The notes under the pieces: model-generated
Databases searched by the model: none
What the model saw: the letters and a program-made list of their open reading frames with translations, nothing else
What the model was told of the DNA's origin: nothing
Translations under genes and position numbers: made by a program
Part shown: positions 7,430 through 16,104 of the stretch, piece by piece
How the letters are laid out: every line of letters starts with the position of its first letter
Numbering within the stretch: the stretch's first letter is position 1
Origin: DASRRB01 sp036732755
GTDB lineage: Bacteria; Planctomycetota; B15-G4; SIAN01
Length of the DNA: 17,940 nt
Reading direction: 5' to 3'
NCBI GenBank assembly: GCA_036732755.1
Contig: DAINBU010000105.1
Location: 1 to 17,940 of the forward strand

Positions 7430-8200
7430 GTGATCGGTGGGCTGTACATGTGGGGACCGTTCGACCCGGTCTACGGGCTGCTCCTGCCCGGGATCGCCTT
7501 CCTGTTCGCGCTGATCACGCAGGCGCGCGTGAAGTCGACCTTCAGCCGCTTCTCCGGCGTGACGACCCGCTCGGGGATGACGGGCGCGGAGGTGGCCGGG
7601 CTGCTGCTCCAGTCGCGCGGCATCACCGACGTGCGCGTCGAGCCGACGCACGGCTTCCTGAGCGACCACTACGACCCGCGCACCAAGACGCTGCGGCTCT
7701 CCGAGGCCGTCTACGCCGGCCGGAGCGTTTCGGCGCTCGGCGTCGCGGCGCACGAGACGGGGCACGCGCTCCAGCACGCCGACGCCTACGCGTGGCTCAA
7801 CTTCCGCAGCACCATGGTGCCGGTCGTGAGCGTGATGTCGCGGCTCGGCTCGCTCCTGCTGCCGTTCGGCGTCCTGTTGACGTTCATGTTGGGGCGCTCG
7901 GCCGAAGGCGGAGCCAGTCCGCTCGGCCTCGCCTTCCTCTATTGCGCGGCGCTCGGGCTGGCAGCGGTCGTCATCTTCAGCCTCGTCACGCTGCCCGTCG
8001 AGATCGATGCGTCGCAGCGAGCGATGCAGCTGCTGGGCGGCGCGGGCGTCCTGGTCGGGGCGGAGCTCGACGGAGCGCGCGCCGTGCTGCGCGCCGCCGC
8101 CTGGACCTACGTCGCCTCGGCGTCGGCGGCGATCGTCGAGCTGCTGCGCGTGCTGAGCCTGATCGCGATGGCGAATAACCGCGGCCGCAATTCGCGCTGA
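7430..8200 (+). CDS. YugP-type membrane zinc metallopeptidase (Zn_peptidase_2 family)
   Basis: A predicted integral membrane zinc protease of 256 residues. GTG 7430 was chosen because GAGAGG (7415-7420) is 9 bases upstream. ATG 7448 (giving MWGPFDPVYG) is the alternative and matches the usual family N-terminus more tightly. Segments in order: membrane helix about 14-30; QARVKSTFSRFSGV (31-44); TGAEVAGLLLQSRGI (51-65); FLSDHYDPRTKTLRLSEAVY (76-95), a hallmark of the family; HETGH (108-112) with His108 and His112 as zinc ligands and Glu109 catalytic; two further hydrophobic regions near 130-155 and 164-190; then LPVEIDAS (188-195), where Glu191 is a plausible third ligand. The family's substrate is not established. 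The next gene follows after 24 bases on the same strand, so the two are probably co-transcribed. Confidence 0.92.
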   Translation: MIGGLYMWGPFDPVYGLLLPGIAFLFALITQARVKSTFSRFSGVTTRSGMTGAEVAGLLLQSRGITDVRVEPTHGFLSDHYDPRTKTLRLSEAVYAGRSVSALGVAAHETGHALQHADAYAWLNFRSTMVPVVSVMSRLGSLLLPFGVLLTFMLGRSAEGGASPLGLAFLYCAALGLAAVVIFSLVTLPVEIDASQRAMQLLGGAGVLVGAELDGARAVLRAAAWTYVASASAAIVELLRVLSLIAMANNRGRNSR

Positions 8201-8224
8201 GCGGCGCGACCGGAGGGGGAATCG

Positions 8225-8866
8225 TTGGCGCGCACGCGGCCGTTCAAGGACGAGTCGTTCGAACAGGTGCTCGCGCTGGTGTCGGCGCGGACTCCGACGC
8301 CCGGCGGCGGAACGGTCGCGGCGCTGGCCGCGGCGCTCGGCGCCGCGCTCTCCTGCATGGCCGTCCGCTTCTCGCTCCAGCGCAAGGAGACGCCGGCGGA
8401 GACGGAGGCGGTGCTGCAGACGCTGGAGCGCGGCCTCGTCGACCTCGCCGCGCGCTTCCAGAGGCTCGCCGACGAGGACAGCGACTCGTTCGAGGCGGTG
8501 CGCGCCGCCCGCAAGCTGCCGCAGGGGAGCGACGCCGAGAAGGCGGCGCGGAACGCCGCGCTCGAGGCGGCGACCGCGACGTCGGCCGAAGTGCCGTTGC
8601 GCACCCTGCGTCTCGCGCGCGACGGGCTCGAGCTCATCGACGGCGTGACCTTGGTGCTGAATCGCAACCTCGCGACCGACGCGGCGTCGGGGGCGCTCCT
8701 ACTGCGCAGCGGAGCGCGCTGCGCCGCGCTCAACGTCCGTGTGAACGTGGTGGGGGACGCGTCGCCGCGCGCGGCCGCGCTGCGCGCCGAAGTGGCGAAG
8801 CTCCTCGAGCGGTGTGAGGAGCTCGAGAAGAGGGTCGTCGTGTGGACGGAAGCACTGCTTTCCTGA
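8225..8866 (+). CDS. Cyclodeaminase/cyclohydrolase family protein (FTCD_C; FchA-like)
   Basis: A 213-residue all-helical protein of the formiminotransferase-cyclodeaminase C-terminal family. Family members act on tetrahydrofolate one-carbon units, as methenyl-THF cyclohydrolase (FchA) or formimino-THF cyclodeaminase. It starts at TTG 8225, supported by GGAGGGGG (8212-8219) 5 bases upstream. The diagnostic N-terminal motif TPTPGGGTVAALAAALGAAL spans about 23-42. Further conserved features are DEDSDSFEAVRAARKLP (about 83-99) and NRNLATDAASGALLL near 147-161, which lines the folate pocket in relatives. It is close to full length for a stand-alone member of the family. The C-terminus ends with KRVVVWTEALLS. 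It sits 24 bases after the YugP-like gene and 211 bases before the isc regulator. Which of the two folate reactions it catalyses cannot be decided from sequence alone. Confidence 0.88.
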   Translation: MARTRPFKDESFEQVLALVSARTPTPGGGTVAALAAALGAALSCMAVRFSLQRKETPAETEAVLQTLERGLVDLAARFQRLADEDSDSFEAVRAARKLPQGSDAEKAARNAALEAATATSAEVPLRTLRLARDGLELIDGVTLVLNRNLATDAASGALLLRSGARCAALNVRVNVVGDASPRAAALRAEVAKLLERCEELEKRVVVWTEALLS

Positions 8867-8885
8867 GGTCTGTTGGCTGGCCTGG

Positions 8886-8912
8886 AAACTCGTACTGTTT
8901 CCGTACGATTTT
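8886..8912. promoter_or_regulatory. Candidate operator 1 of the isc operon (27-bp imperfect palindrome)
   Basis: AAACTCGTAC, spacer TGTTTCC, GTACGATTTT. The arms pair at 9 of 10 positions. It lies just upstream of the candidate -35 element, in an AT-richer island, and shares half-site sequence and 7-base spacing with the second site at 8944-8970. Its length and symmetry resemble sites bound by dimeric Rrf2/IscR regulators, but the sequence is not the E. coli IscR type 1 motif. Confidence 0.6.
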
Positions 8913-8930
8913 CCCCTTGTCCCAGGGGAA
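8911..8930. repeat. Inverted repeat around the candidate isc -35 element
   Basis: TTCCCC, 8-base spacer TTGTCCCA, GGGGAA: a perfect 6-bp inverted repeat lying between the two CGTAC palindromes. The candidate -35 hexamer TTGTCC sits in its centre. The arms differ from the flanking operators, so it would be a different site or a chance repeat. Confidence 0.35.
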
Positions 8931-8947
8931 TGGGCCGATTACATAAT
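8917..8947 (+). promoter_or_regulatory. Candidate isc operon promoter
   Basis: TTGTCC (8917-8922) as -35 and CATAAT (8942-8947) as -10, spaced 19 bases, the latter matching the sigma-70 consensus at 5 of 6 positions. This is the only clearly AT-enriched stretch upstream of the regulator gene. Candidate operator 2 overlaps the -10 element, which would suit repression. Transcription from here gives a leader of roughly 120 bases before ATG 9078. The long spacer weakens the call, and many Rrf2-controlled promoters are indeed suboptimal. Confidence 0.5.
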
Positions 8948-8970
8948 CCGTACTGCTTTTGTCCGGATTC
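8944..8970. promoter_or_regulatory. Candidate operator 2 of the isc operon, overlapping the -10 region
   Basis: The core is AATCCGTAC, spacer TGCTTTT, GTCCGGATT (8945-8969), pairing at 8 of 9 positions. With operator 1 it defines a half-site of about AAnYCGTAC and a 7-base spacer that begins with TG in both. The centres of the two sites are about 58 bases apart. Overlap with the candidate -10 would block RNA polymerase if bound. The binding protein is inferred to be the Rrf2 regulator encoded immediately downstream. Confidence 0.6.
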
Positions 8971-8974
8971 GGAA

Positions 8975-9001
8975 GCGGCCCGCAGGCGTGCTGCAGGCCG
9001 C
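8975..9001 (+). other. Stem-loop in the isc leader
   Basis: GCGGCC and GGCCGC (8975-8980 and 8996-9001) form a 6-bp stem around a 15-base loop within the predicted untranslated leader. It could slow or protect the transcript, but there is no T run and nothing ties it to a known riboswitch. Chance pairing is possible in such GC-rich DNA. Confidence 0.25.
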
Positions 9002-9077
9002 CTTCGGTTCCGGAGGGAAGCGGTGGGCGCGCAAACGCCTTGGCCGCGCGTCCCGGGAAGCTCGTGGGAATTCGTCG

Positions 9078-9530
9078 ATGTTCAAGCTCAGCCGCCGGCT
9101 CGATTACGCGATCCTCGCCGTCTCGCACCTCGCGTCGCGGCGCGGCGACCACGCTCCGGTGAGCGCGCGCGCGCTCGCCGACTCGAGCCGTATCCCGCCC
9201 GCGATCCTCGCCAACATCCTGAAGGACCTGACGCGGACGGGGATCGTCCGCTCGGCGCGCGGGGTCCACGGCGGCTACGAGCTGGCGGCGGCCGCCGACG
9301 AGCTCTCGATCGGCGGCCTCGTGCGCGCGCTCGAGGGCGACGTGCGTCTCGTCGAGTGCGTCCCGATGGCCGCCTCGGCGACCCCCGTGACGCCCTGCCA
9401 GATCGAGGCGAACTGTCCGGTGAAGGCGCCGCTGCGGCGCGTTCACGAGCGGATCCAGGAGCTGCTCGACGGGCTCACCTTCGACCAGCTGCTTTCGGAG
9501 GCGTTCGCCGGCGTGGGGCCGGGACGGTGA
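9078..9530 (+). CDS. Rrf2-family Fe-S responsive transcriptional regulator (IscR-like)
   Basis: A 150-residue winged-helix repressor expected to sense Fe-S cluster status and control the operon it heads. ATG 9078 was chosen because family members begin MFKLSRRLDYAI; its ribosome binding site is weak (GGGAA at 9066-9070). The DNA-binding region is clear: LDYAILAVSHLA (8-19), VSARALADSSRIPPAILANILKDLTRTGIVRSARGVHGGY (28-67) with the typical wing GxxGGY. The cluster-binding loop has Cys94, Cys107 and Cys113 (C-x12-C-x5-C), compared with C-x5-C-x5-C in E. coli IscR, so cluster binding is likely but the geometry differs. The C-terminal RRVHERIQELLDGLTFDQLL is the family's dimerisation helix region. 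Two palindromes lie upstream. The iscS start is 23 bases after the stop. I leave the symbol blank because orthology to IscR rather than another Rrf2 subgroup is not certain. Confidence 0.9.
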   Translation: MFKLSRRLDYAILAVSHLASRRGDHAPVSARALADSSRIPPAILANILKDLTRTGIVRSARGVHGGYELAAAADELSIGGLVRALEGDVRLVECVPMAASATPVTPCQIEANCPVKAPLRRVHERIQELLDGLTFDQLLSEAFAGVGPGR

Positions 9531-9553
9531 ACAACGGGAAGGATGGCGCTGCG

Positions 9554-10777
9554 ATGAAACCCCCGATCTACCTCGACTACCAGGCGACGACGCCGATGGA
9601 CGAGCGCGTCCTGTCGGCGATGCTCCCGTTCTTCCGCGAGCGGTTCGGCAACGCCGCGAGCCGCAACCACTCCTTCGGCTGGGAGGCGGAGAAGGCGGTC
9701 GAGACGGCGCGCGCGCAGATCGCGACGCTGATCCACGCCGAGCCGAAGGAGATCGTCTTCACGAGCGGTGCGACCGAGTCGGACAACCTGGCGATCAAGG
9801 GCGTCGCGGAGATGTATCGCGACCAGGGTCGCCACCTGATCACGGCGCCGACCGAGCACAAGGCGGTGCTCGACACCTGCAAGCGCCTCGAGCAGGAGGG
9901 CTGCGAGGTGACGATGCTGCCGGTCGACAAGACCGGGCTCGTGCGCGTGGACGACGTCGCCAAGGCGATCCGCAAGGACACGATCCTCGTCACGCTGATG
10001 GCGGCGAACAACGAGGTCGGGACGGTCCATCCGATCGCGGAGATCGGGCGGCTCTGCAAGGAGCGCGGCGTCCTCTTCCACACCGACGCGACGCAGGCGG
10101 TCGGCAAGCTGCCGGTCGACGTCGAGAAGATGGGCATCGACCTGCTCTCGATCTCCGGCCACAAGATGTACGGGCCGAAAGGGGTCGGGGCGCTCTACGT
10201 CCGGCGGCGCTCGCCGCGCGTGCGGCTGATGGCGCAGATGGACGGCGGCGGCCACGAGCGCGGCATGCGTTCGGGCACGCTCAACGTCCCGAGCATCGTC
10301 GGCCTCGGCAAGGCGTGCGAGCTCTGCGGCGAGGAGATGGAGTCGGAGGGGCGCCGGCTGACCGGCCTGCGCGACCGCCTCTGGAAGCGGCTCTCGACCG
10401 ACCTCGACGAGATCTTCCTCAACGGCCATGCGACGCAGCGGCTGCCCGGCAACCTCAACGTCTCCTTCGCCTACGTCGAGGGCGAGGGGCTGATGATGGG
10501 GATGAAGGACCTCGCGGTCTCGTCGGGCTCGGCGTGCACGTCGGCGAGCCTCGAGCCGTCCTACGTCCTGCGCGCGCTCGGCGTCGGCGAGGACCTCGCC
10601 CACACGTCGATCCGCTTCGGGTTCGGGCGGTTCACCACGCCAGAAGAGATCGACCAGGCGAGCGAGGTGGCCGTCGCGGCCGTGAAGCGGCTGCGCGACA
10701 TGTCCCCGCTCTACGAGATGGCGAAGGAGGGCGTCGACCTGAACTCGGTGAAGTGGAGCCCGCCGACGGGCCACTGA
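9554..10777 (+). CDS. iscS: Cysteine desulfurase IscS
   Basis: The PLP enzyme that supplies sulfur to IscU. The product is 407 residues (E. coli IscS is 404). ATG 9554 follows GGAAGGA (9538-9544) by 9 bases; a GTG at 9527 overlapping the regulator stop is a poorer choice. Key positions: TSGATESDN (70-78), EHKAVLDTCK with His102, HTDATQAVGK (176-185) with Asp178 and Gln181, SGHKMYGPKG with Schiff-base Lys204, GGGHERGMRSGT (231-242), and SSGSACTSASLEPSYVL with mobile-loop Cys328, the same number as in E. coli. The C-terminal tail SPLYEMAKEGVDLNSVKW matches the IscU-binding tail of proteobacterial IscS. It is therefore a group I, housekeeping-type IscS, unlike the shorter paralogue at 7371-6229. 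It precedes iscU by 66 bases. Confidence 0.97.
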   Translation: MKPPIYLDYQATTPMDERVLSAMLPFFRERFGNAASRNHSFGWEAEKAVETARAQIATLIHAEPKEIVFTSGATESDNLAIKGVAEMYRDQGRHLITAPTEHKAVLDTCKRLEQEGCEVTMLPVDKTGLVRVDDVAKAIRKDTILVTLMAANNEVGTVHPIAEIGRLCKERGVLFHTDATQAVGKLPVDVEKMGIDLLSISGHKMYGPKGVGALYVRRRSPRVRLMAQMDGGGHERGMRSGTLNVPSIVGLGKACELCGEEMESEGRRLTGLRDRLWKRLSTDLDEIFLNGHATQRLPGNLNVSFAYVEGEGLMMGMKDLAVSSGSACTSASLEPSYVLRALGVGEDLAHTSIRFGFGRFTTPEEIDQASEVAVAAVKRLRDMSPLYEMAKEGVDLNSVKWSPPTGH

Positions 10778-10843
10778 TTCACGAAGTTCCGGGCCGCGCC
10801 GCAACGAGACACGAAGGACAGGACGGACGACAGGAAGACGAAC

Positions 10844-11275
10844 ATGGCCTACAGCGACAAGGTTCTCGACCACTACAACCACCCGCGCAACGTCGGCAAC
10901 CTCGACAAGAACGACCCGGACGTCGGGACGGGCGTCGTCGGTGCCCCCGAGTGCGGCGACGTGATGCGCCTGCAGATCAAGGTGAACGACAAGGGCGTCA
11001 TCGAAGACGCCAAGTTCAAGACCTTCGGCTGCGGCTCGGCCATCGCCTCCTCCTCGCTCGCCACCGAGTGGGTGAAGGGGCGCACGGTCGAGGAGGCGCT
11101 GAAGATCAGGAACACCGACATCGTGCAGGAGCTCGCGCTGCCGCCGGTGAAGGTGCACTGCTCGGTGCTCGCCGAGGACGCGATCCGCGCCGCGCTCTCC
11201 GACTACCAGAAGAAGCACGGGGCCGCGCCGGCGCCGGCCGCGAACGCGCCGGACCCCGCTCCGGCCAAGGCTTGA
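10844..11275 (+). CDS. iscU: Fe-S cluster scaffold protein IscU
   Basis: The scaffold on which [2Fe-2S] clusters are built from IscS sulfur. The product is 143 residues, from ATG 10844 with AGGAAG (10832-10837) 6 bases upstream. It begins MAYSDKVLDHYNHPRNVG, typical of the family. The three ligand cysteines are in GAPECGDVM (with the conserved Asp two residues later), FGCGSAIASSS and KVHCSVLAEDAI. The usual HscA-recognition motif LPPVK is present immediately before the third Cys, which fits the hscBA genes downstream. The conserved fold ends near residue 125 with DYQKKHG. A tail of about 17 residues rich in Ala and Pro follows, which E. coli IscU (128 residues) lacks. iscA follows after 23 bases. 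Confidence 0.97.
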   Translation: MAYSDKVLDHYNHPRNVGNLDKNDPDVGTGVVGAPECGDVMRLQIKVNDKGVIEDAKFKTFGCGSAIASSSLATEWVKGRTVEEALKIRNTDIVQELALPPVKVHCSVLAEDAIRAALSDYQKKHGAAPAPAANAPDPAPAKA

Positions 11276-11298
11276 GCGGGGGAGACCGGGGCGAGGCG

Positions 11299-11628
11299 AT
11301 GTCGATCACGGTGACGGAGAAGGCGGCGCACGAAGTGAAGCGCATCCTCGGCCAGAAGCAGCTCGGCACCGACTCGGGCCTGCGGCTCGGCGTCAAGGGC
11401 GGCGGCTGCTCGGGCTTCTCCTACGTCATGAACCTCGAGCCGAGCCCGGCGCGCGGTGACGAGATCTTCGAGAGCGAGGGGCTCAAGCTCTTCGTCGACC
11501 CCAAGAGCTACCTCTACCTCGAGGGGACGATGGTCGACTTCAACGACGACCTCACGCAGCGCGGCTTCGTCTTCAAGAACCCGGGCTCGAGCGGCACCTG
11601 CGGCTGCGGCGCGTCGTTCTCGGTCTGA
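11299..11628 (+). CDS. iscA: A-type Fe-S carrier protein IscA/ErpA-like
   Basis: A 109-residue HesB/IscA family carrier that receives clusters, or iron, and passes them to target enzymes. It starts at ATG 11299 (MSITVTEKAAHEVKRIL). The three invariant cysteines are visible: VKGGGCSGFSY (Cys about 37) and the C-terminal SSGTCGCGASFSV (Cys about 101 and 103). Length and motif spacing are standard for the family. Its position between iscU and hscB matches the proteobacterial isc order, which favours IscA over ErpA, although the two cannot be separated by sequence motif alone. hscB begins 17 bases after the stop. Confidence 0.93.
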   Translation: MSITVTEKAAHEVKRILGQKQLGTDSGLRLGVKGGGCSGFSYVMNLEPSPARGDEIFESEGLKLFVDPKSYLYLEGTMVDFNDDLTQRGFVFKNPGSSGTCGCGASFSV

Positions 11629-11645
11629 CGCGCGCGAGGGCCCAC

Positions 11646-12266
11646 GTGGCGGAGGCGACGGACTGCGTCGGGTGCGGCGCGCGGCTCGAGAATCCGCAGC
11701 GTTGCCGCGCGTGCGGCGTCTTCCAGCCGCCCGATCCGCGCCGCGACCACTTCGCGACGCTCGCGCTGCCGCGCGCCTACGCCGTCGACGCCGCGCTGCT
11801 CGAGCGGCGCGTCGTCGAGTTCGGCCGCGACCTCCACCCCGACCGCAGCGGCGGCGATCCCGCGGCGCGCACGCGCGCCGTGCTGGCGGCGGCGCAGGTG
11901 AACGAGGCGTACGCCGTGCTGCGCGACGACACGCGGCGGGGCGAGTACCTGCTGAAGCTCGAAGGCGGACCGAGCGCGTCCGACGACAAGTCGGTGCCCG
12001 CCGGCTTCCTCGAGAAGATGCTCGACGAGCGCATGGAGCTCGAGGAGGCGCTCGCCGGGACGCCGGCCGACGTCGAGCGGGTGCGCGCCCGCTTCGACGC
12101 GCAGCTCGCGGCGATCACCGCCGACGTCGCGACGCGCTTCGCGGGGCTCGCCTCCGCGCCCGACCGCGGCGCGGCGCTCGCCGGGCTGCGCGCGACCCTG
12201 AACGTGATGAACTACTACCGCGGCCTCGTGCGCGACCTGCGCGAGGGCGTGCGCGAGAAGGAGTGA
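11646..12266 (+). CDS. hscB: J-domain co-chaperone HscB with N-terminal tetracysteine motif
   Basis: The dedicated DnaJ-type partner that delivers IscU to HscA and stimulates its ATPase. The product is 206 residues, starting at GTG 11646 with GAGGG (11636-11640) 5 bases upstream. Residues 7-23 contain CVGC and CRAC (C-x2-C, 9 residues, C-x2-C), a zinc-binding tetracysteine of the kind known in human HSCB and absent from E. coli HscB (171 residues). The J domain covers about 34-105: DHFATLALPRAYAVDAALLERRVVEFGRDLHPDR in successive parts, with HPD at 64-66, then NEAYAVLRDDTRRGEYLLKL. The C-terminal helical bundle (about 118-200) has the LDERMELEEAL segment typical of the IscU-binding domain. 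It ends 5 bases before the TTG of hscA, so translation is probably coupled. Confidence 0.93.
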   Translation: MAEATDCVGCGARLENPQRCRACGVFQPPDPRRDHFATLALPRAYAVDAALLERRVVEFGRDLHPDRSGGDPAARTRAVLAAAQVNEAYAVLRDDTRRGEYLLKLEGGPSASDDKSVPAGFLEKMLDERMELEEALAGTPADVERVRARFDAQLAAITADVATRFAGLASAPDRGAALAGLRATLNVMNYYRGLVRDLREGVREKE

Positions 12267-12271
12267 GAGGC

Positions 12272-14608
<2,337 letters not shown>

Positions 14609-14636
14609 ATGCGGAAGCGAGGCGGGTCGGCGGCTG

Positions 14637-14671
14637 AAAAAAAACAGGCGGTCGGCTTGCACCGACCGCCT
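14637..14671 (-). terminator. Intrinsic terminator of the tRNA-Ala gene
   Basis: On the minus strand, AGGCGGTCGG and CCGACCGCCT form a perfect 10-bp stem around a 6-base loop, followed after one G by eight T residues (plus-strand A run 14637-14644). It starts 15 bases after the tRNA 3' end. On the plus strand the hairpin has no T run, so it is not an intrinsic terminator for the isc operon, though the stem could protect that transcript's 3' end. Confidence 0.92.
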
Positions 14672-14685
14672 GAGCCGCGTTCAGT

Positions 14686-14761
<76 letters not shown>

Positions 14762-14779
14762 ACCGGGAAAGAGCGCGGG

Positions 14780-14785
14780 AAGATA
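14780..14785 (-). promoter_or_regulatory. Possible -10 element for tRNA-Ala
   Basis: On the minus strand TATCTT lies 18 bases before the tRNA 5' end and matches the -10 consensus at 4 of 6 positions. No clear -35 element is seen. It is the only AT-enriched stretch in the interval between the tRNA and moeA. Confidence 0.25.
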
Positions 14786-14850
14786 ACGATGCGGTTCGGA
14801 CCGATCCAGCGCCTTCGACGGACGCGGCTCGCGAGGCTCGCGAGGCCCAC

Positions 14851-16104
14851 GTGATCCCGCTCCACGAAGCGCAGCGCATCGTCGCCGGGCTCGAGCTGCC
14901 GGCGGCGCGGACCGAACGGGTCGCGCTCGAAGCGGCGCTCGGACGCGTGCTCGCAGAGGCGCCCGCCTCCGATTCCGACCTGCCGCCGTTCGACCGCGCC
15001 ACCATGGACGGCTTCGCGATCCGCTGCGACGCCGAGGGCGACGCGCCGTGGCGGATCGTCGGCACGCTCGCGGCGGGGGCGACGGCGCAGCGCCCGCTCG
15101 CGGCGCGCGAGGCGCTTCGGATCATGACCGGCGCACCGGTTCCCGCCGGCGCCGACGCGGTCGTCCCGATCGAGCTCGCCGAGGTCGGATCGGACGGCGC
15201 GACCGTCCGCTTCACCCGCCCGCCGAAGCCGGGTCAGAACGTCCACCCGCGCGCGAGCGACTTGAAGGCCGGCGAGCGCCCGCTCGCCGCCGGCGCCCGC
15301 GTCACGCCGCCACGCGTCGCGCTCCTCGCGACGATCGGCCGTCGTAACGTCGAAGTGGGGCGCCGCCCCCGCGTCGCGATCCTCACGACCGGCGACGAGC
15401 TCGTCCTTCCCGACGTCACGCCGCGCGGCGGGCAGATCCGCGACAGCAACCGCTTCGCGCTCGCCGTGCAGGTCGCCTCGGCCGGCGGCGAGGCGCTGCT
15501 CCAGCCGCAGGTCGGCGACGATCCGCGGCGCATCCGGGCCGCGCTCGAGACGGCCGCCGATCCCAAGACCGGCGCCGACGTGCTGCTCGTGACGGGCGGC
15601 TCGTCGGTGGGGGACTTCGACTTCTCGCGCGAGGCGGTCGCCGGTCTCGGCGGACGCCTCTGGTTCGACCAGGTCGCGATCAAGCCGGGCAAGCCGGTGC
15701 TCCTCTTCACCCTCGGCGCGCGCGTCGTCTTCTGCCTGCCGGGCAACCCGGCGTCGTCGTTCGTGACCTTCGAGCTCTTCGTGCGGCCGCTGCTCGAGCG
15801 GCTGGCGGGGGCGACGCAGGTCTGGCCGACGCCGATCGAGTCGCCCGCCGCCGCGCCGTTGCAGGCGCCGCCCGAGCGCGACTTGCTCCAGCTCGCGTCG
15901 TTCACCGCGCCGGAAGGCGGCGGGAAGTCGGAGACGGCGCCGGTACGCTGGAGCGGATCGGGGGACCTGGTCGCGATCGCGCGTGCGAACGCCCTCGTGC
16001 ATCTGCGGAAGGGGCAGGCGGCGGCGCGCGGGGAGCCGCTGCGCGTGCTCCTGTTCCGCAGCTCCTTCGACGACCTCCCGCGCTCCGCCGAGCCCATCGA
16101 GTGA
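14851..16104 (+). CDS. moeA: Molybdopterin molybdenumtransferase MoeA
   Basis: The enzyme that inserts molybdate into adenylylated molybdopterin to form molybdenum cofactor. The product is 417 residues (E. coli MoeA is 411). It starts at GTG 14851, with GAGG (14842-14845) 5 bases upstream. Motifs in order: PPFDRATMDGFAI (45-57), the family signature with the substrate-contacting Asp; IMTGAPVPAGADAVVPIE near 91-108; ILTTGDELV (about 176-184); GGQIRDSN; VTGGSSVGDFDFSREA (about 249-264), the MoCF-binding motif; and FCLPGNPASSFVTFELFVRP (about 294-313). The C-terminal domain IV follows. No other molybdenum cofactor gene is in the window. The stop overlaps the GTG start of lnt by 4 bases (GTGA), so the two are probably translationally coupled although their functions are unrelated. 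Confidence 0.95.
   Translation: MIPLHEAQRIVAGLELPAARTERVALEAALGRVLAEAPASDSDLPPFDRATMDGFAIRCDAEGDAPWRIVGTLAAGATAQRPLAAREALRIMTGAPVPAGADAVVPIELAEVGSDGATVRFTRPPKPGQNVHPRASDLKAGERPLAAGARVTPPRVALLATIGRRNVEVGRRPRVAILTTGDELVLPDVTPRGGQIRDSNRFALAVQVASAGGEALLQPQVGDDPRRIRAALETAADPKTGADVLLVTGGSSVGDFDFSREAVAGLGGRLWFDQVAIKPGKPVLLFTLGARVVFCLPGNPASSFVTFELFVRPLLERLAGATQVWPTPIESPAAAPLQAPPERDLLQLASFTAPEGGGKSETAPVRWSGSGDLVAIARANALVHLRKGQAAARGEPLRVLLFRSSFDDLPRSAEPIE

Noticed and set aside
8873..9553. Apparent N-terminal extension of iscS through the promoter and regulator region
   Set aside because: The frame is open but overlaps the Rrf2 gene and reads as Arg/Pro-rich noise; IscS homologues begin at MKPPIYLDYQATTP, with a ribosome binding site before ATG 9554.
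11456..12271. Apparent N-terminal extension of hscA across iscA and hscB
   Set aside because: Out-of-frame shadow of two recognised genes; HscA begins at TTG 12272 just before GIDLGTTNS.
14646..14671. Hairpin as an intrinsic terminator for the isc operon
   Set aside because: The T run is only on the minus-strand side; in the plus direction the stem is followed by GAGCCGCG, so it terminates the tRNA gene instead.
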